A stretch of DNA of 64,000 bases from Allomuricauda sp. (GCF_013911645.1 NZ_JACESV010000004.1:124001-188000); one strand, 5' to 3'; counted from the first letter of the stretch, positions 26,229-35,478 are shown. Made by a program: numbers and translations. The notes: generated from the letters alone by a model not told the origin.

Positions 26229-26389
26229 GAGCCTGTTTAGGAATTTGTGATTGGAATTGATATAGGGCATTTTTGATGCAGTTTGAGGCATGATTTTTAA
26301 GCATAGCCGTGGCTAAGGTTCAAAATTATAACGAAGAAATGCGCAAAAAGGGGCATAACAAAACAATTGACAAATTCCTAAACAGGCTC
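26229..26389. mobile_element. 161-bp non-autonomous transposable element (MITE), copy 1
   Basis: The element begins GAGCCTGTTTAGGAATTTGT and ends with its exact reverse complement. It is flanked by a direct TAA repeat (26226-26228 and 26390-26392), a three-base target-site duplication. A second copy of the same length lies at 42690. The whole element is an imperfect palindrome centred on AGCCGTGGCT near 26309, so it could fold into one long hairpin. It encodes no protein. Ends and 3-bp TWA duplication fit an IS5-superfamily transposase, which is inference. It fills the gap between convergent lptB and pssA. Confidence 0.88.
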
Positions 26390-26394
26390 TAAAC

Positions 26395-27120
26395 CTACTT
26401 TTCCGAAGGCATCAACAAAGAAGCCAAGACATAAAATAAGATTATTACAGGAATCGCCAAAAAGCGTAGTGTTAACAAGAGCACCAAACTTCCAACAATA
26501 AACAAATAACGGATTCCATTATCCTTAAAACTCCTGTTTTTAAACTTTAAAGCAAATAGTTTGATGGGCGAGTTCAACAAGTAAGAGCTCAAAACCGTCA
26601 AAATCACCAAAAACCACGGGTTTAGGATAATGTTGTTCAGCACCTCGTTGTTATGATACAAGAGAATCATCGGCAACGAGAGAATCAAAAGTGCATTTGC
26701 TGGGGTTGGCAGCCCAACAAAAGAAGACACTTGGTCCTCATCCACATTAAATTTGGCCAATCGGTATGCAGAAGCCAAGGTAATGGCAAAACCCACAAAA
26801 GGCAAAAAGGTCAACTCCGTATCGTGCCCAATAAATCCAAGGTTCCATCCACCACGTTCTGCCATGCTCAACAATTGGAACATAACCACTCCAGGTACCA
26901 AACCGCTGGTAATCACATCTGCTAAGGAATCCAACTGAATCCCAACCTCACTCTGCACATTCAAAGCACGAGCCGCCAAGCCATCAAAAAAATCAAAGAA
27001 AATCCCGATAAACACAAAAAGTGCGGCCCATTCCAAATGATTGAGTACTGCAAACACTGTAGCAATGCAGCCGCTCAACACATTGAGCAAGGTTAAAAAG
27101 TTGGGAATATAGGACTTCAT
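26395..27120 (-). CDS. pssA: CDP-diacylglycerol-serine O-phosphatidyltransferase
   Basis: PssA makes phosphatidylserine from CDP-diacylglycerol and serine, the precursor of phosphatidylethanolamine. The 241-residue membrane protein has the CDP-alcohol phosphatidyltransferase signature D-G-x2-A-R-x8-G-x3-D-x3-D in FFDGLAARALNVQSEVGIQLDSLADV near residue 42, starting after an N-terminal helix, and further hydrophobic segments to the end. The psd partner is not in the window. Its 3' end lies five bases from the transposable element. Confidence 0.94.
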   Translation of the reverse strand: MKSYIPNFLTLLNVLSGCIATVFAVLNHLEWAALFVFIGIFFDFFDGLAARALNVQSEVGIQLDSLADVITSGLVPGVVMFQLLSMAERGGWNLGFIGHDTELTFLPFVGFAITLASAYRLAKFNVDEDQVSSFVGLPTPANALLILSLPMILLYHNNEVLNNIILNPWFLVILTVLSSYLLNSPIKLFALKFKNRSFKDNGIRYLFIVGSLVLLLTLRFLAIPVIILFYVLASLLMPSEK

Positions 27121-27136
27121 ACAGCTAAGATTTCCG

Positions 27137-27168
27137 TAAAAATAATGGAAAAATTAAACTGTGGGCAA
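27137..27168 (-). promoter_or_regulatory. promoter of pssA
   Basis: Minus strand: TTG (27168-27166), a 21-bp spacer and TATTTTTA (27144-27137, one mismatch to TAnnTTTG), 16 bp before the pssA start codon. Confidence 0.5.
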
Positions 27169-27222
27169 CAGATGGTAGACCGAGTCATTTTTATTCTGAT
27201 ATTTGCTCTGATAAAAATCGGA

Positions 27223-28392
27223 ATGAGACGAAAGCTCCATCTTTTATTTTTTTTCTTCATTATCGGGAAGTTCCTCTTTTCTCAAGCTCCCCAACTTACG
27301 GAAAATTCAAAAATAAGCCTTCTCACCTGTGCCGCTGGTGACGAACTTTATTCTGCCTTTGGGCATAGTGCATTTCGGGTGCAGGACCCCGCCTTGGGCA
27401 TCGATGTGGTCTATAATTATGGTACTTTCGATTTTGACCAACCTAATTTTTACCTGAATTTCACCAAGGGAAAAATGATTTATTCCCTTTCCCGTAGAAG
27501 TTTTGAAGCATTTCTGTACGAATACGAATTGGAGAAAAGATGGGTAAAAGAGCAAATTTTGGACCTCGACTTGGAACAACGCAACCAACTCCTAACTTTT
27601 TTTGAAGAAAACTATCTGCCCGAAAATCGGGATTACCTGTATGATCCTTTGCTGAACAACTGTTCCAGCATAACAGGGGATATTTTAAAAAATCAATTTG
27701 GTGACGCCATTGTTTTTGATGACTCCCATTTAGAAAAAAGATATACTTTCCGGCAATTGGTGCGCCAGTTTATGGATGTAAACACCTGGTCCATGTTCGG
27801 TATTGATTTGGCCTTTGGGTCGCCCGTAGATAGAAAGGCCACCGTGCGGGAGCACATGTTTTTGCCCTACTACGCCATGGAACAATTTCGAAACACCACT
27901 TTAAACGGAAAACCATTGGTAAAGCGAGAGCGGACAATTTTGGATTACAATGAACACATCCTAAAAGGCTTTTTCCCGCTCTCCCCACTGTTTTGGTTTA
28001 TTTTGCTGATGGCGTTTACCGGTATCATCACCTATTTTGATTACAAACACAAAGCAAGAAGCCGTTGGTTGGACTTTTCCCTATTGTTCATAACCGGATT
28101 TGCAGGAACGTTCTTATTCCTGCTTTGGGTAGCGGCCGATCATACCTCTACCCCATACAATTTCAACATTTTATGGGCATTTCCCGTAAACATGATAGTT
28201 GCCTTTGCTGTAGTGTTTCAAGATAAAGTACCAAAATGGGCACCAAAATATTTATGGTCCGCTCTAGGGCTAATGGTCATCATGCTTTTGCTGTGGATAA
28301 TTAAGGTGCAGATTTTTTCTCCTGTGCTGATTCCACTACTTTTGACCCTGACCATCCGATACCTGTACATGATCAAGTATTCCAAATTATAA
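27223..28392 (+). CDS. DUF4105 membrane protein
   Basis: A 389-residue protein from the ATG at 27223 (MRRKLHLLFFFFIIGKFLFSQ), which gives a proper signal peptide; the longer upstream frame adds unlikely residues. The extracytoplasmic part (25-265) is a DUF4105 domain with SLLTCAAGDELYSAFGHSAFRVQDP and LYDPLLNNCSSITGDIL. DUF4105 shares the HxxF and NC residues of NlpC/P60-like or LRAT-like cysteine enzymes. The C-terminus has four to five membrane helices. The function is not established; membrane lipid or wall processing is a guess. Confidence 0.8.
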   Translation: MRRKLHLLFFFFIIGKFLFSQAPQLTENSKISLLTCAAGDELYSAFGHSAFRVQDPALGIDVVYNYGTFDFDQPNFYLNFTKGKMIYSLSRRSFEAFLYEYELEKRWVKEQILDLDLEQRNQLLTFFEENYLPENRDYLYDPLLNNCSSITGDILKNQFGDAIVFDDSHLEKRYTFRQLVRQFMDVNTWSMFGIDLAFGSPVDRKATVREHMFLPYYAMEQFRNTTLNGKPLVKRERTILDYNEHILKGFFPLSPLFWFILLMAFTGIITYFDYKHKARSRWLDFSLLFITGFAGTFLFLLWVAADHTSTPYNFNILWAFPVNMIVAFAVVFQDKVPKWAPKYLWSALGLMVIMLLLWIIKVQIFSPVLIPLLLTLTIRYLYMIKYSKL

Positions 28393-28414
28393 AGTTGGTC
28401 CACAAACAACACCC

Positions 28415-30286
28415 ATGAACTTATTAACGGTCGAAAACATATCAAAATCGTATGGTGAGCTGGTGCTCTTCTCCGATATTTCCTTTGGAATCAATAAGGA
28501 TCAAAAGATTGCGCTTATTGCCAAAAATGGAAGCGGGAAAACATCCATCCTTAATATAATGTCCGGAAAGGACACCTCCGAAACAGGCCAAGTGACCACC
28601 CGAAAGGGCATCAAAATTTCATTTTTGGAGCAAGAACCCGACCTGAACCCGAATTTGACCATTGAGGAGACCATTTTCGCTACGGACAATGATATTCTGA
28701 GGGTAATCGCCGCCTATGAAAAGGCCGTCGACAATCCTGACGACACCGAACAATACCAAAAAGCCTTCGAGGCCATGGAGCGGCTTAATGCCTGGGATTT
28801 TGAAACGCAATACAAACAAATCCTTTTTCAATTACAGCTTTCCAAACTCGATGCCAAGGTAAGTACGCTTTCGGGCGGACAAAAAAAACGCTTGGCCTTG
28901 GCCAATGCCCTGCTCAACAAACCTGATTTGTTGATTCTGGATGAGCCCACCAACCATTTGGACCTTGAAATGATCGAATGGCTGGAAGCTTATTTTGCCA
29001 AAGAAAGCATCACTTTATTTATGGTGACGCACGACCGTTATTTTTTGGACAGGGTGTGCAATGAAATCTTGGAGTTGGACAACAACCAACTGTACACCTA
29101 CAAGGGCAATTACTCCTATTATTTAAGCGAAAAAGAGGCCCGAATGGAGCGTGAGGCAGTGGAACAGCAAAAAACAAAAATGCTCTACAAAAAGGAGTTG
29201 GATTGGATGCGCAGACAGCCCAAGGCACGTACCACAAAATCCAAATCGCGTATTGATGATTTTGCCGAAATAAAAGCACGTGCCCACCAACGCCGCCAAG
29301 AGCACGAGGTGCAACTGGAACTGAACATGGAACGCCTGGGCAGTAAGATTTTGGAATTGCACAATATTTCCAAATCCTACGGAGATAAAACCATATTGGA
29401 TAAGTTCGATTACAACTTCACCAAAGGTGAACGGGTCGGAATCATCGGAAAAAACGGAACAGGGAAATCCACTTTTTTGAATATCCTCACACAACAGGAA
29501 GATATTGAAGGAGGAAAAGTGGTGGTCGGCGACACAGTTAAATTTGGATACTACACCCAAAAGGGCATCCCCGACAAAGAAGGTCAAAAGGTAATTGATG
29601 TGATTCGCGAGTTCGGAGATTACATTCCCTTGAAAAAAGGACGCCAAATTTCTGCCCAGCAATTATTGGAACGTTTCCTTTTCGACCGTAAAAAACAATA
29701 TGATTTTGTTGAAAAATTGAGTGGTGGGGAACGCAAACGATTGTATTTGTGCACGGTGTTGATCCAAAATCCAAATTTTTTGATCCTGGATGAGCCCACG
29801 AACGATCTGGACATTGTTACTCTAAACGTACTGGAAAGCTTTCTGTTGGATTTCCCTGGTTGCTTGATCGTAGTCTCCCACGACCGTTACTTTATGGACA
29901 AGATCGTAGATCACTTGTTTGTATTTCGCGGGGAAGGTGTTATTGAAGATTTTCCTGGCAACTACTCGGATTATAGAACATACGAAAGCAGTAAAATAAT
30001 TGAGGAACGCGAAAACAAGACCGCTTCTTCAGAAAAAACAGAGAACAATTGGCGGGACACCAGCGGCGGCAAACTTTCCTATTCCGAGCAAAAGGAATAC
30101 AAACAATTGGAGAAGGACATTCAAAAGTTGGAAGAGAAGAAAACAAAGCTCCAGAACAAGTTTACGGACCCTAAACTGGACGGAGACGAAATCGCCAACC
30201 TATCTATCGAACTCAAAGAAGTAACCGATGCCATCGAGGAAAAAACAGAACGCTGGTTTGAGCTTTCTTCCATTTTAGAGGGGTAA
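28415..30286 (+). CDS. ABC-F family ATPase
   Basis: A 623-residue soluble protein with two ABC cassettes and no membrane domain. Cassette 1 has KNGSGKTSI near residue 39, signature LSGGQKKRLALANAL and LLILDEPTNHLDLE; cassette 2 has GKNGTGKSTF near 346, LSGGERKRLYLCTVL and FLILDEPTNDLDIV. The linker (about 240-310) is rich in Arg and Lys. The C-terminal coiled coil after residue 560 is of the Uup type. ABC-F proteins act on ribosomes, easing stalled translation or conferring drug resistance. It has no resistance-gene context and looks like a housekeeping copy. Confidence 0.92.
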   Translation: MNLLTVENISKSYGELVLFSDISFGINKDQKIALIAKNGSGKTSILNIMSGKDTSETGQVTTRKGIKISFLEQEPDLNPNLTIEETIFATDNDILRVIAAYEKAVDNPDDTEQYQKAFEAMERLNAWDFETQYKQILFQLQLSKLDAKVSTLSGGQKKRLALANALLNKPDLLILDEPTNHLDLEMIEWLEAYFAKESITLFMVTHDRYFLDRVCNEILELDNNQLYTYKGNYSYYLSEKEARMEREAVEQQKTKMLYKKELDWMRRQPKARTTKSKSRIDDFAEIKARAHQRRQEHEVQLELNMERLGSKILELHNISKSYGDKTILDKFDYNFTKGERVGIIGKNGTGKSTFLNILTQQEDIEGGKVVVGDTVKFGYYTQKGIPDKEGQKVIDVIREFGDYIPLKKGRQISAQQLLERFLFDRKKQYDFVEKLSGGERKRLYLCTVLIQNPNFLILDEPTNDLDIVTLNVLESFLLDFPGCLIVVSHDRYFMDKIVDHLFVFRGEGVIEDFPGNYSDYRTYESSKIIEERENKTASSEKTENNWRDTSGGKLSYSEQKEYKQLEKDIQKLEEKKTKLQNKFTDPKLDGDEIANLSIELKEVTDAIEEKTERWFELSSILEG

Positions 30287-30287
30287 A

Positions 30288-30788
30288 ATGTGGTTCCGAT
30301 TCATTTCATATCTGAATTTTTTAGCCAAATCCACCAACCAACATGGAGTACATTCCCCTTTTGTGTTCCAATATGTAACGCAATGTCTCTACTCCAAAAA
30401 AAAGTTACATAAGAACAAAAGCATCAATGTATTGCTCAAGACCATCGACTATTTTGGCTTTCAAAATGTCAGCATTGAAAATAAAACTGAAGTCAAAGAA
30501 TTGGTAAAACAGAACTTTCCTCATATCCAATTCAATGAAAATCCCGTCGACCTTCTTTATGTGGATGAAATGGATACGCTGTTATTTCAAAAAATATGTT
30601 CCGAAGGAAAATTGCACAACAACAGCCTAATTTTAGTGGATTCAATTTATGTTAGCCATCAAAATTTGGAACAATGGAACCAGTTGATTGCCTTACCGGA
30701 AATTACGGTAAGTTTTGATATGTATCATTGCGGACTCATTGCTATCCGAAAGGAACAAGCAAAGGAACATTTCACGATTCGGATTTAA
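30288..30788 (+). CDS. shortened methyltransferase-like protein lacking the SAM-binding core
   Basis: A 166-residue protein starting one base after the ABC-F stop. Its beginning (MWFRFISYLNFLAKSTNQHGVHSPFVFQYV) and end (ITVSFDMYHCGLIAIRKEQAKEHFTIRI) look like the ends of flavobacterial class I methyltransferases of about 230-260 residues, but the Gly-rich SAM-binding strand (motif I) that should lie between is missing. The DLLYVDEMD and NSLILVDSIYV stretches match the later beta strands. From memory of the family I infer an internal deletion of about 70 residues; catalysis is unlikely. The frame is intact, so a non-enzymatic role may remain. Confidence 0.55.
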   Translation: MWFRFISYLNFLAKSTNQHGVHSPFVFQYVTQCLYSKKKLHKNKSINVLLKTIDYFGFQNVSIENKTEVKELVKQNFPHIQFNENPVDLLYVDEMDTLLFQKICSEGKLHNNSLILVDSIYVSHQNLEQWNQLIALPEITVSFDMYHCGLIAIRKEQAKEHFTIRI

Positions 30789-30805
30789 AACGGTAATTTT
30801 AAATT

Positions 30806-30967
30806 ATGGAAAATATGACATCAGATAACACCATTTGGTATGTATTGGCCGTTTTGGGGCTCATCTATTTGATTATTTTGTTCAGAAACCGAAAAGCGAC
30901 AAAGCGCAGAAAATCCAGAAAGTTTATGGAGGGAAAGCGCCAACGCGACAAGAGCAATGAACATTAA
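30806..30967 (+). CDS. small single-pass membrane protein (53 aa)
   Basis: An open frame of 53 residues: MENMTSDNTIWYVLAVLGLI, one hydrophobic segment (about residues 11-27), then a strongly basic tail (FRNRKATKRRKSRKFMEGKR). The pattern of short N-out segment and basic cytoplasmic tail fits a real membrane microprotein. It follows the methyltransferase-like gene by 17 bp and precedes the adenosyltransferase by 51 bp in the same orientation. No function is known. Confidence 0.6.
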   Translation: MENMTSDNTIWYVLAVLGLIYLIILFRNRKATKRRKSRKFMEGKRQRDKSNEH

Positions 30968-31018
30968 TCAATTGACAATTAGTATTATCCAGAAGTAAGC
31001 ATCTCTGACTACTAAAAA

Positions 31019-31576
31019 ATGAAGATATATACCAAAACCGGAGACAAGGGCACCACATCATTATTTACTGGCACCCGTGTACCCAAGCATCACGTCCGTA
31101 TTGAAAGTTATGGCACCATTGATGAACTCAACTCCCACCTGGGCCTGTTACGCGATCAAGGGATGGACGAGCATTCCCAAAAAACGCTGACCTTGATACA
31201 AGAAAAGCTTTTTACGGTAGGTTCCATATTGGCTACTGAGCCCAAAAAGGATAAAAGACTCAAAATTCCGCGAATCACTTCCGAGGATATTGAATTTTTG
31301 GAGCAGGAAATGGATAAAATGAACGAGGAGCTTCCAGAAATGACACATTTTATACTTCCCGGCGGCCACACTACCGTGTCATACTGTCATATCGCCAGGA
31401 CCGTTTGCCGGCGAGGCGAACGTATGATCTCCTATTTACACGAGAATGAGCCTGTTCCAGAGAATGTGCTATCCTACATCAACCGACTTTCGGATTATTT
31501 ATTCGTATTGGCACGTAAATTGTCGAAAGACTTAAAAGCTCAAGAAGTCAAGTGGATTCCCGAGAAGTTGGACTGA
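31019..31576 (+). CDS. cob(I)yrinic acid a,c-diamide adenosyltransferase (PduO type)
   Basis: PduO-type adenosyltransferases attach the 5'-deoxyadenosyl group of ATP to cob(I)alamin to form coenzyme B12. The 185-residue protein has the N-terminal ATP-binding motif KIYTKTGDKGTTSLFTGTRVPK, then ESYGTIDELNSHLG, and in the C-terminal part RTVCRRGERMI and YINRLSDYLFVLAR, all family hallmarks. B12-dependent methylmalonyl-CoA mutase is supported by the meaB gene at 41647. It ends a loose run of same-strand genes from the ABC-F gene. Confidence 0.95.
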   Translation: MKIYTKTGDKGTTSLFTGTRVPKHHVRIESYGTIDELNSHLGLLRDQGMDEHSQKTLTLIQEKLFTVGSILATEPKKDKRLKIPRITSEDIEFLEQEMDKMNEELPEMTHFILPGGHTTVSYCHIARTVCRRGERMISYLHENEPVPENVLSYINRLSDYLFVLARKLSKDLKAQEVKWIPEKLD

Positions 31577-31644
31577 CAAAATCGCTTTTTTAGCCTAAAT
31601 GTTTTGTCAACAACAAAATAATTTTTAAATAATGGTGTTTTTAC

Positions 31645-31674
31645 TTGGCAGATTGGGTTTAAAAATTATTTTTG
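31645..31674 (+). promoter_or_regulatory. promoter of the DUF2795 gene
   Basis: TTG (31645-31647), a 19-bp spacer and TATTTTTG (31667-31674), a perfect example of the Bacteroidota promoter, 27 bp before the start codon. This is one of the clearest promoters in the window. Confidence 0.75.
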
Positions 31675-31701
31675 CAAAAAATTTAAAATCAAACCGTTAC
31701 T

Positions 31702-31926
31702 ATGTACTGGACGTTAGAACTAGCTTCATATTTAAGTGATGCGCCTTGGCCAGCAACCAAAGACGAACTGATAGATTATGCGATTCGAACAGGAGCGCCG
31801 TTGGAAGTTGTAGAAAATTTACAATCGATGGAAGAAGAAGGAGGCGAGATTTACGAATCCATCGAAGAAATTTGGCCGGATTATCCCACCGAAGAGGACT
31901 ACCTCTGGAATGAGGACGAATATTAA
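31702..31926 (+). CDS. DUF2795 domain protein
   Basis: A 74-residue acidic protein beginning MYWTLELASYLSDAPWPATKDELIDYAIRTGAPLEVVENLQ, which fits DUF2795, a small helical domain in many Bacteroidota and Cyanobacteria. The C-terminal half is very acidic (EEEGGEIYESIEEIWPDYPTEEDY). It has its own strong promoter and a clear terminator, so it is a single-gene unit just before secA. The function is unknown. Confidence 0.85.
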   Translation: MYWTLELASYLSDAPWPATKDELIDYAIRTGAPLEVVENLQSMEEEGGEIYESIEEIWPDYPTEEDYLWNEDEY

Positions 31927-31948
31927 ATCCGAAAAAACAAACCCCGTT

Positions 31949-31975
31949 AAAAAGTCTCATTTGAGGCTTTTTTTT
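31949..31975 (+). terminator. rho-independent terminator after the DUF2795 gene
   Basis: An 11-bp stem (31949-31959 with 31962-31972) with a TT loop, running straight into a T-run to 31975. It begins 22 bp after the stop codon. Confidence 0.85.
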
Positions 31976-31996
31976 ATGTAATTTTGACAGCCTAGC

Positions 31997-32036
31997 AAAA
32001 GTATTCCATCGTAATCCCATCAATGGAATAGCTTTT
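31997..32036. promoter_or_regulatory. inverted repeat in the secA leader
   Basis: AAAAG-TATTCCAT at 31997-32009 pairs with ATGGAATA-g-CTTTT at 32023-32036, a stem of about 13 bp with one bulged base and a 13-base loop. It ends 24 bp before the secA start and is not followed by a T-run. It could be an operator or an mRNA hairpin controlling secA. Confidence 0.55.
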
Positions 32037-32060
32037 GACAATCAAAAGAAAAAACATTTC

Positions 32061-35000
32061 ATGAGTTTTATTAATTCCGTACTTAAGGTATTTGTAGGAG
32101 ATAAATCGGAGAAGGATGTAAAATCGTTACAACCTTTGGTTAACGAGATAAAATCCTTTGAGCAACAACTGGAAGGATTGTCGCATGATGAACTAAGACA
32201 AAAAACAACTGCTTTTAAAGCAAGGATAGCAGAGGATTGCAAAGAAATCAACGATAAAATTGCCGAGCTAAAAAAAGAGGTGGAAAATTCCAACGACATG
32301 GATCGTAACGAGGAAATCTACTCCGAAATCGACAAGCTCAACGAAGAAGCCTATAAAATTTCCGAAAAGACTTTGGAAGATATCCTTCCCGAGGCCTTTG
32401 CCGTTGTAAAGGAAACTGCAAAACGATTTGCTGCCAACGAAACCTTAACGGTTACGGCCAGCGAATTCGACAGGGTACTTTCCGGTGACAAGGATTATGT
32501 GTCCTTAGAAGGAGACAAGGCCGTTTGGCAAAACTCATGGGATGCCGCAGGAAAAGAAGTCACTTGGGATATGGTGCACTACGATGTACAGCTCATTGGT
32601 GGTATTGCACTGCACCAAGGCAAGATTGCCGAAATGCAAACAGGTGAAGGTAAAACTTTGGTGGCCACGCTCCCACTCTACCTTAATGCATTGGTAGGCA
32701 AAGGAGCCCACTTGGTAACGGTTAACGATTACCTTGCCAAAAGGGATAGTGCCTGGATGGCCCCAATATTTGAGTTCCACGGACTATCTGTGGATTGTAT
32801 AGACAAGCACAGACCCAACTCCGACGGAAGAAGAGCAGCCTACAATGCCGATATAACCTACGGAACCAACAACGAGTTCGGTTTTGATTACTTGCGCGAT
32901 AACATGGCGCATACACCGGATGATTTGGTACAGCGTCCGCACCATTACGCTATTGTGGATGAGGTGGATTCTGTTCTTATTGATGATGCACGTACACCAT
33001 TGATCATATCCGGTCCCGTTCCTGAAGGTGACCGCCACGAGTTCAACGAGCTCAAACCACAGGTATCCGACATTGTACAGAAACAACGTCAGCACCTCAC
33101 AGGAGTATTGGCCGAAGCCAAAAAGTTAATAAAGGAAGGAAATACCAAAGAAGGTGGTTTCCTTTTACTACGTGTACATCGTGGACTACCCAAAAACAAA
33201 GCGCTCATCAAGTTTTTGAGTGAAGAAGGGGTTAAGCAATTGCTTCAAAAGACCGAAAACTTCTATATGCAAGACAACAATAGGGAAATGCCCAAAGTGG
33301 ACGAAGACCTATTGTTCGTTATCGATGAAAAAAACAATCAAATAGAGCTCACCGATAAAGGAGTGGAATACATCTCCGCCGATCAGGACAAGGAATTTTT
33401 TGTGATGCCCGATATCGGTAGCGAGATAGCCAAGATCGAGAACCAAGATCTCGAAATAGAAAAAGAAGCAGAGCTCAAAGAAGAACTCTTCAAGGATTTT
33501 GCCGTAAAAAGCGAGCGTATCCACACCATGACCCAGTTGTTGAAAGCCTATACCCTCTTTGAAAAAGATGTGGAGTATGTGGTTATGAACAATAAGGTGA
33601 TGATCGTGGACGAGCAAACAGGCCGTATTATGGACGGTCGTAGGTACTCGGACGGTCTCCACCAAGCCATTGAGGCCAAGGAGAACGTAAAAATCGAGGC
33701 CATGACCCAGACTTTTGCTACCGTTACACTCCAAAATTACTTTAGGATGTACAGCAAACTTGCTGGTATGACGGGTACAGCGGTTACAGAAGCAGGGGAA
33801 TTCTGGGAAATCTATAAGTTGGATGTGATGGAAATTCCAACCAACAGACCCATCGCCCGTGACGATAGGCATGATTTGATTTACAAGACCAAACGGGAAA
33901 AATACAATGCCATCATCGACGAGGTTACGAAACTATCTCAATCGGGCAGGCCCGTATTGATTGGTACCACCTCCGTTGAAATTTCGGAATTGTTATCCAA
34001 ACTTTTGAGCGTACGTAAAGTGCCTCACAACGTATTGAACGCTAAACTCCATAAAAAAGAGGCGGACATTGTAGCCGAAGCAGGTAAAGGTGGTGTCGTG
34101 ACCATTGCCACCAACATGGCCGGTAGGGGTACCGATATTAAACTATCCCCAGAAGTGAAAGAAGCTGGCGGTTTGGCCATTATTGGTACGGAGCGCCACG
34201 ATTCCAGACGTGTGGACAGACAGTTGAGAGGTCGTTCCGGGCGTCAAGGAGACCCAGGTAGTTCACAGTTCTATGTTTCTTTGGAAGACAATTTGATGCG
34301 TTTGTTCGGATCGGACCGTGTAGCTAAAATGATGGACCGCATGGGCTTGGAAGATGGTGAGGTCATTCAGCATTCCATGATGACCAAATCCATAGAACGT
34401 GCCCAGAAAAAGGTTGAGGAAAACAACTTTGGTATCCGTAAGCGTTTGTTGGAGTATGATGATGTAATGAATGCACAGCGTGAAGTAATCTATAAAAGAA
34501 GAAGACACGCTTTGGAAGGTGAACGCTTAAAGGTGGACATCGCCAATATGATTTATGATACTTCTGAAGCCATTGCCGAAACCAATAAAATGGCCGACGA
34601 TTATAAGAACTTTGAGTTTGAGCTCATCAAATACTTCTCCATCACCTCACCTATTGATGAAGAAGAATTCAAGAAAATGAGCTTTCAACAGATTGCCAAT
34701 AAAGTCAACGACGAGGCTTACAAGTACTACAAAGAAAAAATGGAGCGTAGTGCCACCGTTGCCTTTCAGGTCATCAAAAAGGTTTATGAAGACGAATCCA
34801 ACAAGTTTGAACGCATTGTAGTTCCCTTTACGGACGGTATCAAATCCTTGAACGTTGTTACCAATCTGGAAAAGGCGTACAACACCAATGGAAAGCAGTT
34901 GATCACCGATTTTGAGAAAAACATAACGCTAGCCATTATTGATGATTCCTGGAAAACGCACTTGCGTAAAATGGACGAATTGAAACAGTCCGTGCAATTG

Positions 35001-35423
35001 GCCGTTCACGAGCAAAAAGATCCGTTATTGATCTATAAGTTTGAAGCTTTTGAACTTTTCAAGGAAATGATCGACAAAGTGAACCGAGAAGTAATATCCT
35101 TCCTTTTCAAAGGAGAATTGCCATCGGAGAACACATCTCAAATCCAAGAAGCCCGCAACGTTCGCAGACCAAAGGAAAAACTTCAGACCACAAAAGAGGA
35201 AATTCCGAACAGCGACGAATTGGCAGCACAAAACAGGGCAGCTGGACAAACGCAAGGACAACGCCCCCAGATAACAGAAACCATTGTGCGGGAAAAACCG
35301 AAAATTGGCAGGAACGAAAGGGTTACCATTAAAAATGTAATGTCCGGGGAAAGCAAAACGTTAAAATACAAACAGGCCGAACCATTGATAGACAAAGGAG
35401 AATGGGTTCTGGTCAACGACTAG
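32061..35423 (+). CDS. secA: preprotein translocase motor subunit SecA
   Basis: SecA uses ATP to push unfolded proteins through SecYEG. The 1120-residue protein is longer than E. coli SecA (901), as usual in Bacteroidota. Visible motifs: Walker A MQTGEGKTLVATLP near residue 195, DEAD-type IVDEVDSVLIDDARTPLIISG near 297, motif TGTAVTEAGEF near 573, GTDIKLSPEVKEAGGL near 690 and the arginine-rich RRVDRQLRGRSGRQGDPG near 720. An insert of about 100 residues after residue 340 and the long acidic N-terminal segment account for the extra length. The C-terminal CxCxSG zinc motif is absent. It has its own leader with an inverted repeat. Confidence 0.98.
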   Translation: MSFINSVLKVFVGDKSEKDVKSLQPLVNEIKSFEQQLEGLSHDELRQKTTAFKARIAEDCKEINDKIAELKKEVENSNDMDRNEEIYSEIDKLNEEAYKISEKTLEDILPEAFAVVKETAKRFAANETLTVTASEFDRVLSGDKDYVSLEGDKAVWQNSWDAAGKEVTWDMVHYDVQLIGGIALHQGKIAEMQTGEGKTLVATLPLYLNALVGKGAHLVTVNDYLAKRDSAWMAPIFEFHGLSVDCIDKHRPNSDGRRAAYNADITYGTNNEFGFDYLRDNMAHTPDDLVQRPHHYAIVDEVDSVLIDDARTPLIISGPVPEGDRHEFNELKPQVSDIVQKQRQHLTGVLAEAKKLIKEGNTKEGGFLLLRVHRGLPKNKALIKFLSEEGVKQLLQKTENFYMQDNNREMPKVDEDLLFVIDEKNNQIELTDKGVEYISADQDKEFFVMPDIGSEIAKIENQDLEIEKEAELKEELFKDFAVKSERIHTMTQLLKAYTLFEKDVEYVVMNNKVMIVDEQTGRIMDGRRYSDGLHQAIEAKENVKIEAMTQTFATVTLQNYFRMYSKLAGMTGTAVTEAGEFWEIYKLDVMEIPTNRPIARDDRHDLIYKTKREKYNAIIDEVTKLSQSGRPVLIGTTSVEISELLSKLLSVRKVPHNVLNAKLHKKEADIVAEAGKGGVVTIATNMAGRGTDIKLSPEVKEAGGLAIIGTERHDSRRVDRQLRGRSGRQGDPGSSQFYVSLEDNLMRLFGSDRVAKMMDRMGLEDGEVIQHSMMTKSIERAQKKVEENNFGIRKRLLEYDDVMNAQREVIYKRRRHALEGERLKVDIANMIYDTSEAIAETNKMADDYKNFEFELIKYFSITSPIDEEEFKKMSFQQIANKVNDEAYKYYKEKMERSATVAFQVIKKVYEDESNKFERIVVPFTDGIKSLNVVTNLEKAYNTNGKQLITDFEKNITLAIIDDSWKTHLRKMDELKQSVQLAVHEQKDPLLIYKFEAFELFKEMIDKVNREVISFLFKGELPSENTSQIQEARNVRRPKEKLQTTKEEIPNSDELAAQNRAAGQTQGQRPQITETIVREKPKIGRNERVTIKNVMSGESKTLKYKQAEPLIDKGEWVLVND

Positions 35424-35444
35424 AAAAACTCAAATAAAACTTTT

Positions 35445-35478
35445 AAAGGTGGTAGTTATTAAGCTGCCACTTTTTTTA
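35445..35478 (+). terminator. terminator after secA
   Basis: AAAGGTGGTAG and GCTGCCACTTT form an imperfect stem (one bulge) beginning about 22 bp after the secA stop and followed by seven T. Confidence 0.7.
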
